The notes under the pieces were generated by a model. It made no database searches and was not told where the DNA came from. It saw only the letters and a program-made list of their open reading frames with translations. From assembly GCA_028871555.1 (NCBI GenBank), contig JAGWNA010000015.1:1-58498 (forward strand): DNA of 58,498 bases, read 5' to 3'. Numbering within the stretch: position 1 is the stretch's first letter; each line of letters starts with the position of its first letter. Origin of the DNA: Lysobacteraceae bacterium. Lineage in GTDB: Bacteria; Pseudomonadota; Gammaproteobacteria; Xanthomonadales; Rhodanobacteraceae. Positions 16,400 through 23,901 of this stretch are shown piece after piece. Position numbers and translations under genes: made by a program.

Positions 16400-16962
16400 C
16401 AATGCCGGGCACCACTGGCGGGCTGGCCGTGCGCGGCGCATTCGGTGTGCAGCAGCATCGCACCCATGCGCACGAACTCCTGCACTTCGATCAACGCATC
16501 CTCGTCTTCTTCCTCATCGCCGAAATCGAATGACGAGCCGGCGATCATGCCCAGGTCGCGCAGGATTTCCCGGGCTTCGTCCGACAACTGCGCATGCGCC
16601 GTGGCACCGGCAAGGCCGAAACCGCCCAGAAAGCCGCGGCACCAGTCGACCGTCGCCTCGGCCCGCTCGGCCAGCGGGCGGTCGTCTTCGGGCAGCAACG
16701 GCTCAAAGCCCAGTTCGGGGTCGGCCAGTTCGGTTTCGCACTGCCTGACCAGACACTCGAGCAGGATCCGGTCATCCGGTGCCGGGCTGACCGCCTCGCC
16801 ATCCAGTTGCAGTGCCGCCAGCACCGGAACATCCCGCAAAGAACCGCCGCCGGCCAGATAACCGCACACCGAACCGTGCAGATCACTGGCCTCGATGCCC
16901 AGTTGCAAGCGCACGATCAGCGCGTCGATGTCGTCATGGCCGATTGTCCCGGCAGCCTTCAT
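16399..16962 (-). CDS. UPF0149 (YgfB/YecA-like) family protein
   Basis: A 187-residue acidic helical protein of the UPF0149 family. Signatures include SDLHGSVCGYLAGGG near residue 25-40, VDWCRGFLGGFGLAG in the middle and the acidic FDFGDEEEDEDALIEVQEFVRMG near the end. The E. coli homologue YgfB also precedes pepP; its relatives have been implicated in regulation, but a biochemical role is not visible here. The start at 16960-16962 has GAGGAG seven bases upstream. It is divergent from the zapB-like/zapA genes. Confidence 0.88.
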   Translation of the reverse strand: MKAAGTIGHDDIDALIVRLQLGIEASDLHGSVCGYLAGGGSLRDVPVLAALQLDGEAVSPAPDDRILLECLVRQCETELADPELGFEPLLPEDDRPLAERAEATVDWCRGFLGGFGLAGATAHAQLSDEAREILRDLGMIAGSSFDFGDEEEDEDALIEVQEFVRMGAMLLHTECAAHGQPASGARH

Positions 16963-17071
16963 GGCGGCGCTCCTCAAGATAACTGGCCCAAGTTTAATGC
17001 ACCCGCGCCGGCCATCGGTTCCTGTCGACGGCGTCGCTGACTTGTGCCTGCGTCCTGCTATAGTTTCGCGC

Positions 17072-17311
17072 ATGAGCACGCCTGACGAGCTTCCATCCAA
17101 TCATGTCCATCTGGAACTGGCCGCGCTGGGCCAGCAGCTCGATCGTCTGCTCGAAACCGTGCGCCGGCTCAACGAGGAAAACCGCAGTCTGCGCCTGAGC
17201 CAGGAGCAACTGGCCGGTGAACGTGCGGGTCTGATGGCGCGCAACGAGCAGGCGCGCAGCCGGGTCGAAGCGATGATCCAGCGACTGAAATCGCTCGAGA
17301 GCAATGGCTGA
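17072..17311 (+). CDS. ZapB-like coiled-coil protein (TIGR02449 type)
   Basis: A 79-residue protein that is nearly all heptad-repeat coiled coil (LAALGQQLDRLLETVRRLNE, LSQEQLAGERAGL). The size and the position immediately upstream of zapA match the small ZapB-like family TIGR02449. By analogy it may support Z-ring assembly during division. A TATAGT hexamer at 17059-17064 lies just before the ATG, too close to be its own promoter unless the transcript is nearly leaderless. Three bases separate it from zapA. Confidence 0.8.
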   Translation: MSTPDELPSNHVHLELAALGQQLDRLLETVRRLNEENRSLRLSQEQLAGERAGLMARNEQARSRVEAMIQRLKSLESNG

Positions 17312-17314
17312 GCC

Positions 17315-17644
17315 ATGAACAACCCGTCTGTGCCGGCGCAACCTGCCGAACCTGTCGCCCTGCGTCTGATCGACCGCGAATTCCTGATTGCCTGCGCACC
17401 GGAAGAGCGCGAAGGCCTGATCGAGGCAGCCAGCTTCCTCGACCGCAAGATGCGCGAACTGCGCGCGAACGCCAGGGCGCCCAGCTTCGAGCGCCTCGCC
17501 GTGTTGACCGCGATCAGCATCACCCACGAGTTTCTTGCCCTGCGCAAGCGGCACGATGGCCAGGAGCAACGTCTCGGCGACAGTCTTGCCATGCTGCGGC
17601 GCAAACTGGATGCCGCACTGGAAAACGATCCGGCCAGACGCTGA
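17315..17644 (+). CDS. zapA: Cell division protein ZapA
   Basis: A 109-residue ZapA-family protein. ZapA tetramers cross-link FtsZ filaments at the Z-ring. Family features include the N-terminal ALRLIDREFLIACAPEEREGL region, the central AASFLDRKMRELR, LAVLTAISITHEFLAL, and a C-terminal coiled coil. It is followed by 6S RNA and fau, the arrangement conserved across many proteobacteria. Confidence 0.93.
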   Translation: MNNPSVPAQPAEPVALRLIDREFLIACAPEEREGLIEAASFLDRKMRELRANARAPSFERLAVLTAISITHEFLALRKRHDGQEQRLGDSLAMLRRKLDAALENDPARR

Positions 17645-17799
17645 TCTGCGCCATGATCCACAGCACGGCTTACCGCCGTCCCAAACGCCGGAATCCCACT
17701 GCTGGCTCATCCCGGGCCTGCTCGCTGCCGGCGCCAGGAACCCGGTCATCCGGATTCCTCGGGCGGTGGCACATTTCGCGGCAAGCGCCTAAAATCAAA

Positions 17800-17995
17800 C
17801 CCGGCGTTTACTGCGATGTGCGCCAGCACACTCTTACATTTGCCTTGTTCCTAAATACGGCCCCGGGTCGGCTTCACATCGGCTGTTGTGCATGTCCGCC
17901 ACGTGCGGAAAGCCTCGAGGCCATGTAGCTCTCCCACCTGATCCATCTTGGATCAAGGTCGTTTGGTGGGCAGCGGCATCGCGGTTTACGCCACC
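17800..17995 (+). ncRNA. ssrS: 6S RNA
   Basis: The gap between zapA and fau is the classical site of 6S RNA, which binds the sigma70 holoenzyme by mimicking an open promoter. The closing stem is visible: GGCGTTTACTGCGATG (17803-17818) pairs with CATCGCGGTTTACGCC (17977-17992) with one U-U internal loop and a G-U pair. The 3' half contains CTGATCCATCTTGGATCA followed by AAGGTCGTTTGGTGGG, the right arm expected near the bubble. A TAAAAT -10 hexamer sits at 17790-17795, placing the 5' end near 17801. Ends are estimated to within about 5 bases. Confidence 0.85.
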
Positions 17996-18092
17996 TATTT
18001 CCCCGCCCGGCCGTCGCCCTGCACCATGGAACGCAATCCGGTGCCCGCAACGCCGTCCGTCGTGCGGGCCTTCGACTGGAGATACGCGACAC

Positions 18093-18713
18093 GTGGACGC
18101 CACCGCCCGACGCCGCGAACTTCGCCGGAACCTGGCCGAACGCCGCCGCGCACTCAGTCCGCCCGAACGCATGATGGCGGCACAGGGTCTGCGGCGCAGT
18201 CTCGAGCAGTTGCCGGAATACCTCGCCGACAACAGGGTCGCCGGCTACTGGGCCAGCGATGGCGAGCTGCCCCTGAACCTGGCGATCCAGCCACTGGCGG
18301 CACGCGGCCAGCAGTTTCTGCTGCCGGTGATCGGCCCCGGCAAGCGCCTGCGTTTCGCCCCGTGGCAATCCGGCGAAGAGGTGCAGCCGAACCGCTACGG
18401 CATCCCCGAACCGGTCGCTCCACGCGAACTGTTCGAACCATTCCAGCTCGATCTGGTTTTCCTGCCGCTGCTCGGGTTCGACCGCCGCGGACAGCGGCTC
18501 GGTTACGGCGGCGGCTACTACGATCGCAGCTTCGCCTTCCTGAAGAACCAGGTGCGACCCACCGAGCCGCTGCTGGTCGGCGTCGGCTATGCCTTTCAGG
18601 AATTGCCGCGGATCGAGGCGGAAACCTGGGACGTTGCGCTCGACTTCATCGCCACCGAGCGCGAACTTATCGACTGCCACGCCACCAGACAGGACAGCCA
18701 GTCAAACCCATGA
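18093..18713 (+). CDS. fau: 5-formyltetrahydrofolate cyclo-ligase
   Basis: Converts 5-formyl-THF to 5,10-methenyl-THF with ATP. The 206-residue protein carries family motifs: RRELRRNLAERRRALSP at the N-terminus, GYWASDGELPL, and the nucleotide-binding LPLLGFDRRGQRLGYGGGYYDR. The GTG at 18093 is preferred because GGAGA lies about ten bases upstream and 6S RNA ends 100 bases earlier; the open frame extends into the 6S gene. The stop overlaps the EVE gene start (ATGA). Placement after zapA and 6S RNA matches ygfA of E. coli. Confidence 0.9.
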   Translation: MDATARRRELRRNLAERRRALSPPERMMAAQGLRRSLEQLPEYLADNRVAGYWASDGELPLNLAIQPLAARGQQFLLPVIGPGKRLRFAPWQSGEEVQPNRYGIPEPVAPRELFEPFQLDLVFLPLLGFDRRGQRLGYGGGYYDRSFAFLKNQVRPTEPLLVGVGYAFQELPRIEAETWDVALDFIATERELIDCHATRQDSQSNP

Positions 18714-19192
18714 ACTCCGATCCCAACCGCTGCGGCGCCATCAACTACTGGCTGATGAAGTCGGAGCCGGAGGCATTCTCGATCGACGATCTGAAGCGCA
18801 AACGCCGCGAACCCTGGGACGGCGTGCGCAATTACCAGGCACGCAACTTCATGCGCGATGGCATGCATCCGGGTGATCGCATCTTCTTCTACCACTCCAA
18901 CTGCGCCGTGCCCGGCATCGTCGGCATCGCCGAGGTGGCCACCGGCGCCTATCCCGACCCCAGCCAGTTCGACCCGCAGAGCAAGTACTTCGATCCGGAC
19001 AGCTCGCGCGACAACCCGCGCTGGATGCTGGTCGACGTGAAGTTCGTCAGAAAACTCAAGCGGACGATCAGCCTGGACGAACTCAAGGGCCACGACGCCC
19101 TGCTCGCCATGCCGCTGCTGCGCAAGGGCAACCGGCTGTCGGTGATGCCGGTGGGTGCGGCCCACTGGAAGTACATCCTGACGCTGGAATGA
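18710..19192 (+). CDS. EVE-domain protein (modified-base-binding fold)
   Basis: A 160-residue single EVE domain. Typical features are YWLMKSEPEAFSIDDL at the start, WDGVRNYQARNFMRDGM, GDRIFFYHSNCAVPGIVGIAEV and RWMLVDVKFV. EVE domains share the PUA-like fold and bind modified nucleobases; bacterial members of this type have no defined enzymatic step. It is coupled to fau by an ATGA overlap, giving the zapB-like/zapA/6S/fau/EVE string. Confidence 0.92.
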   Translation: MNSDPNRCGAINYWLMKSEPEAFSIDDLKRKRREPWDGVRNYQARNFMRDGMHPGDRIFFYHSNCAVPGIVGIAEVATGAYPDPSQFDPQSKYFDPDSSRDNPRWMLVDVKFVRKLKRTISLDELKGHDALLAMPLLRKGNRLSVMPVGAAHWKYILTLE

Positions 19193-19349
19193 GCGCTTGG
19201 GCGCAGCCTTGACTCGCCGACTGAAGTCCAGTCCGTCGCCTTGCTCGGATTTCAGGCAATGCCGATCAATCCGAAAACCGGGTTTGGGCTTTCTGCAGAT
19301 CGTTCACGGGGTCAATCCTGTTGATCGGGGTTGCGGCAGGAATGCCGCG

Positions 19350-19737
19350 TCATGCGCTGATGAGTTCCAGCTTCGGGTAGTAAGTGCGGTAGCGCCTGGC
19401 ATCACAGCACCATGCCCTCGATGGCAGCATGCGCGCCGATGTAGAAGTCCGGCAACGGAGAATTGCGGCGGCCCTTGGCGCGGCGGTATTGCAGGAAGGC
19501 CTTGCCGTCGAGGAAGCCCGCTTCCCACGGCAGACCCAGGCGGGTGAAGACATCGGGCGGCAGCGCCTCGTCCAGTTGCTCGATGCGTTCGAAACCGACC
19601 GAGACCTCGGCATAGACGATGGGATTGATGCACAGCTGGCCGCGGGCGGCGCAAGCATCCAGCTGTGCGGCCGACCAACCGTACCACTGCGGATCGTCGG
19701 TCAGCACGTCCAGCAGGACGTTGGCATCCACCAGCAC
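19350..19737 (-). pseudogene. VapC-type PIN toxin with C-terminal frameshift
   Basis: The reading frame from the GTG at 19735-19737 gives MLVDANVLLDVL, YAEVSVGFE and PDFYIGAHAAIEGM, a PIN domain with its first three acidic positions. It stops at 19402. The expected ending, DARRYRTYYPKLELISA, continues in another frame down to 19350, so a short deletion has shifted the frame and removed the usual LLTRD segment with the fourth acidic residue. The 5' end also looks disturbed: ATGAGC overlaps the antitoxin stop but is one base out of frame with GCGGTGCTGGTGGAT. The toxin is probably inactive. Confidence 0.75.
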
Positions 19738-19746
19738 CGCGGCTCA

Positions 19747-19992
19747 TCAGCCGCGGGTGAGCCGCATGATTTCGTCGGTGCCCAGGCGCACGGTGGCGCG
19801 GCCACGCAGACGGGCGGACAGGCTACCCGACCGCGCCTTTGGCGGGTGGGCAATGACTGTTTCCGCTTCGCGCAGGGCAGCCTCGCGCACGAAGGCAGCC
19901 ACCGGAATGCCATGCAGGGCAGCGGCGCGACGAATGCGGGTTTTGTCCTCGGCGCTGAGGCGCAGGTCGAGGCGATCGGCGGTTGCGGTCAT
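19747..19992 (-). CDS. RHH-type antitoxin (DUF1778-like N-terminus, VapB-like tail)
   Basis: An 81-residue antitoxin. Residues 5-45 (RLDLRLSAEDKTRIRRAAAL, AFVREAALREAE) resemble the ribbon-helix-helix DNA-binding part of DUF1778 antitoxins. The C-terminal RLGTDEIMRLTRG resembles the toxin-binding tail of antitoxins paired with PIN toxins (TDEIMALTRG). The start has GAGG eight bases upstream, and a TGTACGG/CCGTACA operator lies 15 bases before it. Its partner vapC is frameshifted, so this gene may survive only as a DNA-binding protein. Confidence 0.8.
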   Translation of the reverse strand: MTATADRLDLRLSAEDKTRIRRAAALHGIPVAAFVREAALREAETVIAHPPKARSGSLSARLRGRATVRLGTDEIMRLTRG

Positions 19993-20006
19993 GCTTGATC
20001 CTCACT

Positions 20007-20027
20007 TGTACGGCAGCATACCGTACA
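20007..20027 (-). promoter_or_regulatory. Operator of the vapBC-like operon
   Basis: TGTACGG (20007-20013) and CCGTACA (20021-20027) form a 7-bp inverted repeat with a 7-base spacer. On the minus strand the spacer carries TATGCT, a plausible -10 hexamer, so binding by the ribbon-helix-helix antitoxin would block the promoter. Confidence 0.55.
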
Positions 20028-20169
20028 TCCCCGGAACACGCCACGAGCACCTGCCGGGTACGGTGTCCGGCAACGATGGCTGGCTTGCTGCGCACGGCGT
20101 TGCCGATGCGCTCGTGCGATGGCTGCGCAAATCGACGATCATGGCGTTCTTTCCGCCCCGGGTGACCCC

Positions 20170-20814
20170 ATGAGCAACGCCAACGAAAAACGCCTGGCCG
20201 GTGAGGCCGCGATCCGCTATGTCGAGGACGGTGCCATTGTCGGCGTCGGCACCGGCTCCACCGTGGCGTTCTTCATCGACGCGCTGGCCGATCTGAAGAA
20301 TCGTATCCAGGGCGTGGTGTCGAGTTCCGAACAATCCACCGCGCAGCTGAAGAAACACGGCATCGAGGTACTCGACCTCAACGCCTTCGGGCCGCTGTCG
20401 ATCTACATCGATGGCGCCGACGAATGCGACCCGCACAAGCGGCTGATCAAGGGCGGCGGCGCGGCATTGACCCGCGAAAAGATCGTCGCCGCGGCGAGCG
20501 CGAAATTCGTCTGCATCATCGACTCCAGCAAGCGGGTCGATCTGCTGGGCAAGTTCCCCGTGCCGATCGAGGTGATCCCGATGGCACGCAGCCTGATCGG
20601 CCGCGAGATCATCAAACGCGGCGGGCAACCGGTGTGGCGCGATGGCGTGGTCACCGACAACGGCAACTGGATCATCGACGTGCACGGTTGGCAGATCCTC
20701 GACCCGACCGGCCTGGAAAGCGAGCTGAACCAGCTGCCCGGCATCGTCACGGTCGGCCTGTTCGCCCGCCGTCCGGCCGACGTGGTGCTGATCGGCGATC
20801 GCGAGATGGCCTGA
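20170..20814 (+). CDS. rpiA: Ribose-5-phosphate isomerase A
   Basis: A 214-residue RpiA that interconverts ribose-5-phosphate and ribulose-5-phosphate in the pentose phosphate pathway. Visible motifs are [16 protein letters not shown] (phosphate loop), [17 protein letters not shown] and the catalytic-lysine region [16 protein letters not shown]. Length is close to E. coli RpiA (219). The ATG at 20170 aligns with the family start; the frame is open upstream for 17 codons. It converges with tatC, with 23 bases between the stops. Confidence 0.96.
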   Translation: MSNANEKRLAGEAAIRYVEDGAIVGVGTGSTVAFFIDALADLKNRIQGVVSSSEQSTAQLKKHGIEVLDLNAFGPLSIYIDGADECDPHKRLIKGGGAALTREKIVAAASAKFVCIIDSSKRVDLLGKFPVPIEVIPMARSLIGREIIKRGGQPVWRDGVVTDNGNWIIDVHGWQILDPTGLESELNQLPGIVTVGLFARRPADVVLIGDREMA

Positions 20815-20837
20815 CCACGCCGCACCTGCTGCGCGAA

Positions 20838-21581
20838 TCAGGCCCTGGAGCGGGCCAGCATGCCCGCAGCGAACACGCCCAGTTCATAAAGCACGATGAT
20901 CGGCACCGCCAGCATGAACTGCGACAGCACGTCCGGTGGCGACAGCACCGCGGCGATGACGAAGGCACCGACGATGACGTAACGGCGGCTCTGGCGCAGC
21001 TTCTGCGGCGTGACCACGCCGAACGCGGCCAGCAGCACCACCGCCACCGGCACTTCGAAACACAGGCCGAAGGCGAAGAACATCGTCAGGACGAAGTCGA
21101 GGTACTTGCCGATATCGGTCATCATTTCCGTGCTGGCCGGGGTGACCAGGGCCAGAAAGTGAAACGCCGCCGGCAGCACCAGGAAATACGCGAAGGCGCA
21201 GCCAAGGTAGAACAGCAGCACGGAGGAAATCAGCAGCGGCACGGCCAATCGCTTCTCGTGCCGATACAGGCCCGGACTGACGAAAGCCCACAGCTGGTAG
21301 AGCACCGCCGGCATGGCCAGAAACAGGGCGGTGACGAAAGCCAGCTTGATTGGCGTGAGAAAAGGGCTGGTGACCTCGATCGCAATCATGTGCCCGCCCT
21401 TGGGCAGGCGTGCGAGCAGCGGCTTCGCCAGCCAGCCGTACAGGCGTTGGGCAAACGGCAGCAGCGCGACCAGCAGCAGCAGCACGCTGAGGATGGCCTT
21501 GAGCAGACGCGTGCGCAGTTCCAGCAGATGGCCCATCAGACCCATCTCGCCCTCGCTGCCGGGAGTAGTGCTCTCGTCCAT
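20838..21581 (-). CDS. tatC: Sec-independent translocase subunit TatC
   Basis: A 247-residue polytopic inner-membrane protein with six predicted helices. TatC recognises twin-arginine signal peptides and organises TatA for export of folded proteins. Family motifs are MGHLLELRTRLLKA at the N-terminus, FVSPGLYRHEKR between helices, and FGLCFEVPVAVVLL. The ATG at 21579-21581 overlaps the tatB stop (TGATG); a GTG codon directly before it is an alternative. Confidence 0.95.
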   Translation of the reverse strand: MDESTTPGSEGEMGLMGHLLELRTRLLKAILSVLLLLVALLPFAQRLYGWLAKPLLARLPKGGHMIAIEVTSPFLTPIKLAFVTALFLAMPAVLYQLWAFVSPGLYRHEKRLAVPLLISSVLLFYLGCAFAYFLVLPAAFHFLALVTPASTEMMTDIGKYLDFVLTMFFAFGLCFEVPVAVVLLAAFGVVTPQKLRQSRRYVIVGAFVIAAVLSPPDVLSQFMLAVPIIVLYELGVFAAGMLARSRA

Positions 21582-22177
21582 CACGATTCCCCGACGACGC
21601 CTGCGGCGGCGCTGATGACTTCATCAAGGCGCCGTGCAGCGGCGCGCACCGCGCTCGCCGCCAGACGCAATTCTTCACTGGTACTGGCCGGTGCCGACCC
21701 TGCGCGCTCTGCGGCACCGGCCAGTTCGCGCAGGGAGTCGGCCAGCGCCGTTTGCGCTTCATGCAGCCCCTCCGCATCGGCTGTCGCCGGTTTTCCGGGT
21801 GCGGCGCTCTTCTGCTCGACCGACGGAACCGGCGTGGCAGGCTCTGCACGCGCAGGTCCGGCCGGATCGACGATGTCACGTGCCTCGCGCAGGGCCGCGG
21901 TCCCCGAAGTCCGCAGATCTTCCATCGCATCACGCGCCTGCTCCGCCAACGGCGTCACCGCAGCGCGCATATCCTTGGTGACATTACCGATCTCGCTTTT
22001 CAGCGACTCCATTTCGATCTGATCCTGCACCTCGGCTTTCACACTCGCCCAGGCATTGCGGGCGCGACGGACCAAGGTGCCCGCAGTACGTGCCACGCCG
22101 GGCAACCGCTCCGGACCGAGCACGACCAAGGCCACCACCGCAATCAGCAGCAGCTCGTTGAAGTCGATACCGAACAT
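21581..22177 (-). CDS. tatB: Sec-independent translocase subunit TatB
   Basis: A 198-residue TatB with the N-terminal membrane helix MFGIDFNELLLIAVVALVVL, the GPERLPG hinge and an amphipathic helix, followed by a long charged, Ala-rich tail typical of TatB rather than TatA. TatB partners TatC in binding twin-arginine precursors. It lies six bases after tatA and overlaps tatC, forming a tatABC operon. Confidence 0.93.
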   Translation of the reverse strand: MFGIDFNELLLIAVVALVVLGPERLPGVARTAGTLVRRARNAWASVKAEVQDQIEMESLKSEIGNVTKDMRAAVTPLAEQARDAMEDLRTSGTAALREARDIVDPAGPARAEPATPVPSVEQKSAAPGKPATADAEGLHEAQTALADSLRELAGAAERAGSAPASTSEELRLAASAVRAAARRLDEVISAAAGVVGES

Positions 22178-22183
22178 GGATGT

Positions 22184-22447
22184 TTATGAAGCGCGGTCGC
22201 GCTGCTCGCTCTTGGCCTGCTCGCTCTTGGCCTGGGCGGAGGCATCGTCAGGCGGATCAGCCTTCAACTCGTGGAGGGTCTTGGCCTTTGCGGCCTCATC
22301 CTCGTCGCCCTGGCTCATGCCCTTCTTGAAATTGCGGATCGCTGCGCCAAGATCGTTGCCGGCGTTGCGCAATTTGGCCGTGCCAAAGAGCAATACCACG
22401 ATGACAAGGACAATCAGCCAATGCCAGATGCTGTCTAGGCCAAACAT
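22184..22447 (-). CDS. tatA: Sec-independent translocase subunit TatA
   Basis: An 87-residue TatA: a short N-terminal helix ([14 protein letters not shown]), the FGTAKLRN hinge, an amphipathic helix ([12 protein letters not shown]) and an acidic/lysine-rich tail. TatA oligomers form the export pore. The tail contains the repeated word AKSEQ ([12 protein letters not shown]), encoded by a short direct repeat at about 22197-22235. It is the first gene of tatABC. Confidence 0.93.
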   Translation of the reverse strand: MFGLDSIWHWLIVLVIVVLLFGTAKLRNAGNDLGAAIRNFKKGMSQGDEDEAAKAKTLHELKADPPDDASAQAKSEQAKSEQRDRAS

Positions 22448-22700
22448 TTATCACCCCTCAAGCCCTGTCGCGTGAGACAAGGCATGTCGTTTTGTTTCCA
22501 GGCAACGCCAAGAGCGCTTGGCGCATCGTAGGCCGCAAGCCTAACACCCGACCCATGCAACCACAATTATCGAACAGCATGTCGCATTGGCTCTCGAGCC
22601 GATGGCACGACCGGCGAAGCCCCCTGCCGATGGCATCCTCAGCCTCGTTCGCATCGCTCATCGCGAAAAGCGCCGGAACAGGACGCGTTCGTCCGATGCC
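22448..22700. other. Intergenic region between tatA and tRNA-Gln
   Basis: About 250 bases with no supported gene. It must hold the tatABC promoter on the minus strand. A small hairpin CCTGTCGCGTGAGACAAGG lies near 22461-22480. No confident promoter hexamers were found. Confidence 0.4.
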
Positions 22701-22754
22701 CCCAGCCAAAATGAAAAGCCCGCCACGAAGGGCGGGCCTTTCATTTTGGCTGGG
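22701..22754 (-). terminator. Long terminator hairpin overlapping the tRNA-Gln 3' end
   Basis: Arms 22701-22724 and 22731-22754 are 24 bases each with one G-U pair and a 6-base loop. The core is GCCCGCC/GGCGGGC followed by TTTTCATTTT on the minus strand, a Rho-independent terminator. Unusually the upstream arm includes the last eight bases of the tRNA (CCCAGCCA). Confidence 0.85.
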
Positions 22755-22820
22755 AGACTAGGATTCGAACCTAGATAGACAGCGTCAGAGGCTGTCGTCC
22801 TACCATTAGACGATCTCCCA
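22747..22820 (-). tRNA. tRNA-Gln (anticodon CTG)
   Basis: A complete cloverleaf reads on the minus strand: acceptor TGGGAGA pairs with TCTCCCA, the D-arm contains AATGGT, the anticodon stem ACAGC/GCTGT encloses CTCTGAC with anticodon CTG, and the T-arm contains GGTTCGAATCC. The 3' end GCCA is encoded. The 5' base is at 22820. Confidence 0.96.
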
Positions 22821-22885
22821 AAAACCCGGACCGGCGCACTCTGACCTTTGAGCACCGATCCTGCAGGCGCGTATCCCGTGAGGAA

Positions 22886-23278
22886 TCAGCGCTTCGAGAA
22901 CTGTGTCGCGCGGCGTGCCTTGTGCAGGCCAACCTTCTTGCGCTCGACTTCACGGGCATCGCGGGTCACGAAACCGGCCTTGCGCAACGGCGATTTCAGG
23001 GTTTCGTCGTACTCGATCAGCGCGCGGGCGATCCCCAGGCGAATCGCACCGGCCTGGCCGGTGATGCCGCCGCCGGCAACCGTGACCGTGATGTCGAACT
23101 TGGCAGTGTTATCGGTCAATTCGAGCGGCTGGCGCACGATCATGCACGAGGTTTCGCGACCGAAGAACTGTTCGAGCGACTTGCCGTTCACCACAATGTC
23201 ACCCTTGCCCTTGCGCAGGAACACGCGCGCGGCGGAGGTCTTGCGGCGGCCGGTGCCATAATTTTGTTGAATTGCCAT
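22886..23278 (-). CDS. rpsI: 30S ribosomal protein S9
   Basis: A 130-residue uS9. Characteristic segments are [15 protein letters not shown] at the start, [22 protein letters not shown] in the middle and the basic tail [18 protein letters not shown] that reaches the P-site tRNA. Length is identical to E. coli S9. It lies 66 bases after rplM in the usual L13-S9 operon. Confidence 0.98.
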   Translation of the reverse strand: MAIQQNYGTGRRKTSAARVFLRKGKGDIVVNGKSLEQFFGRETSCMIVRQPLELTDNTAKFDITVTVAGGGITGQAGAIRLGIARALIEYDETLKSPLRKAGFVTRDAREVERKKVGLHKARRATQFSKR

Positions 23279-23344
23279 GAAGTTGCCTGATTTATTGGAA
23301 AGTGCAGCCGGAGATGGCTGCTGTCGCCCGCTTGGGGCTGCGCA

Positions 23345-23773
23345 TCAAATTTCCAGCGCCTGCGGCTGCTGTGCGACATGCGGATGCTCGGCACCGCCAT
23401 AGACCTTGAGCTTGCGGTACATCTCCCGGCCCAGCGAATTTTTCGGCAGCATGCCCTTGACGGCGATCTCGATCACGCGCTCCGGAGAGGTTGCCAGCAT
23501 GTCCTTCAGACTGGTGGTCTTCAGGTTGCCGACGTAGCCGGTGACGCGGTGGTATTTCTTGTCGTCCAGCTTGGCGCCGGTAACATGGACGTTCTTCGCG
23601 TTGATCACCACGATATAATCGCCGGTGTCGCAATGCGGGGTGTATTCCGGCTTGTGCTTGCCGCGCAGACGATGGGCGATCTCGGTCGACAGACGGCCGA
23701 GCGTCTTGTCCGTGGCATCGACCACGAACCAGTCGCGCTTGACGTTGTCTGCATTGGCGCTAAACGTTTTCAT
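23345..23773 (-). CDS. rplM: 50S ribosomal protein L13
   Basis: A 142-residue uL13, the same length as in E. coli, with [43 protein letters not shown] and [19 protein letters not shown]. First gene of rplM-rpsI; a promoter lies at 23835-23863. Confidence 0.98.
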   Translation of the reverse strand: MKTFSANADNVKRDWFVVDATDKTLGRLSTEIAHRLRGKHKPEYTPHCDTGDYIVVINAKNVHVTGAKLDDKKYHRVTGYVGNLKTTSLKDMLATSPERVIEIAVKGMLPKNSLGREMYRKLKVYGGAEHPHVAQQPQALEI

Positions 23774-23834
23774 TCAGAATACCTGTTCTGCCGCCGTCTG
23801 GCGGTTCGCATCATCGGTGAATCAAGGGCGCGAA

Positions 23835-23863
23835 ATGATAGCGGAGCCGCCCCCTTGGCGCAA
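23835..23863 (-). promoter_or_regulatory. Predicted sigma70 promoter of rplM-rpsI
   Basis: On the minus strand TTGCGC (23858-23863) and TATCAT (23835-23840) are spaced by exactly 17 bases. The -10 matches consensus in five of six positions. It lies about 60 bases upstream of rplM. Confidence 0.5.
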
Positions 23864-23901
23864 GCCCACCGACCGGCGGGTTGTGAGTTGGCAATGATAG
23901 C

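Noticed and set aside
17042..17064. TTGTGC/TATAGT as a promoter for the zapB-like gene
   Set aside because: The spacing is only 11 bases and the hexamer is almost at the start codon.
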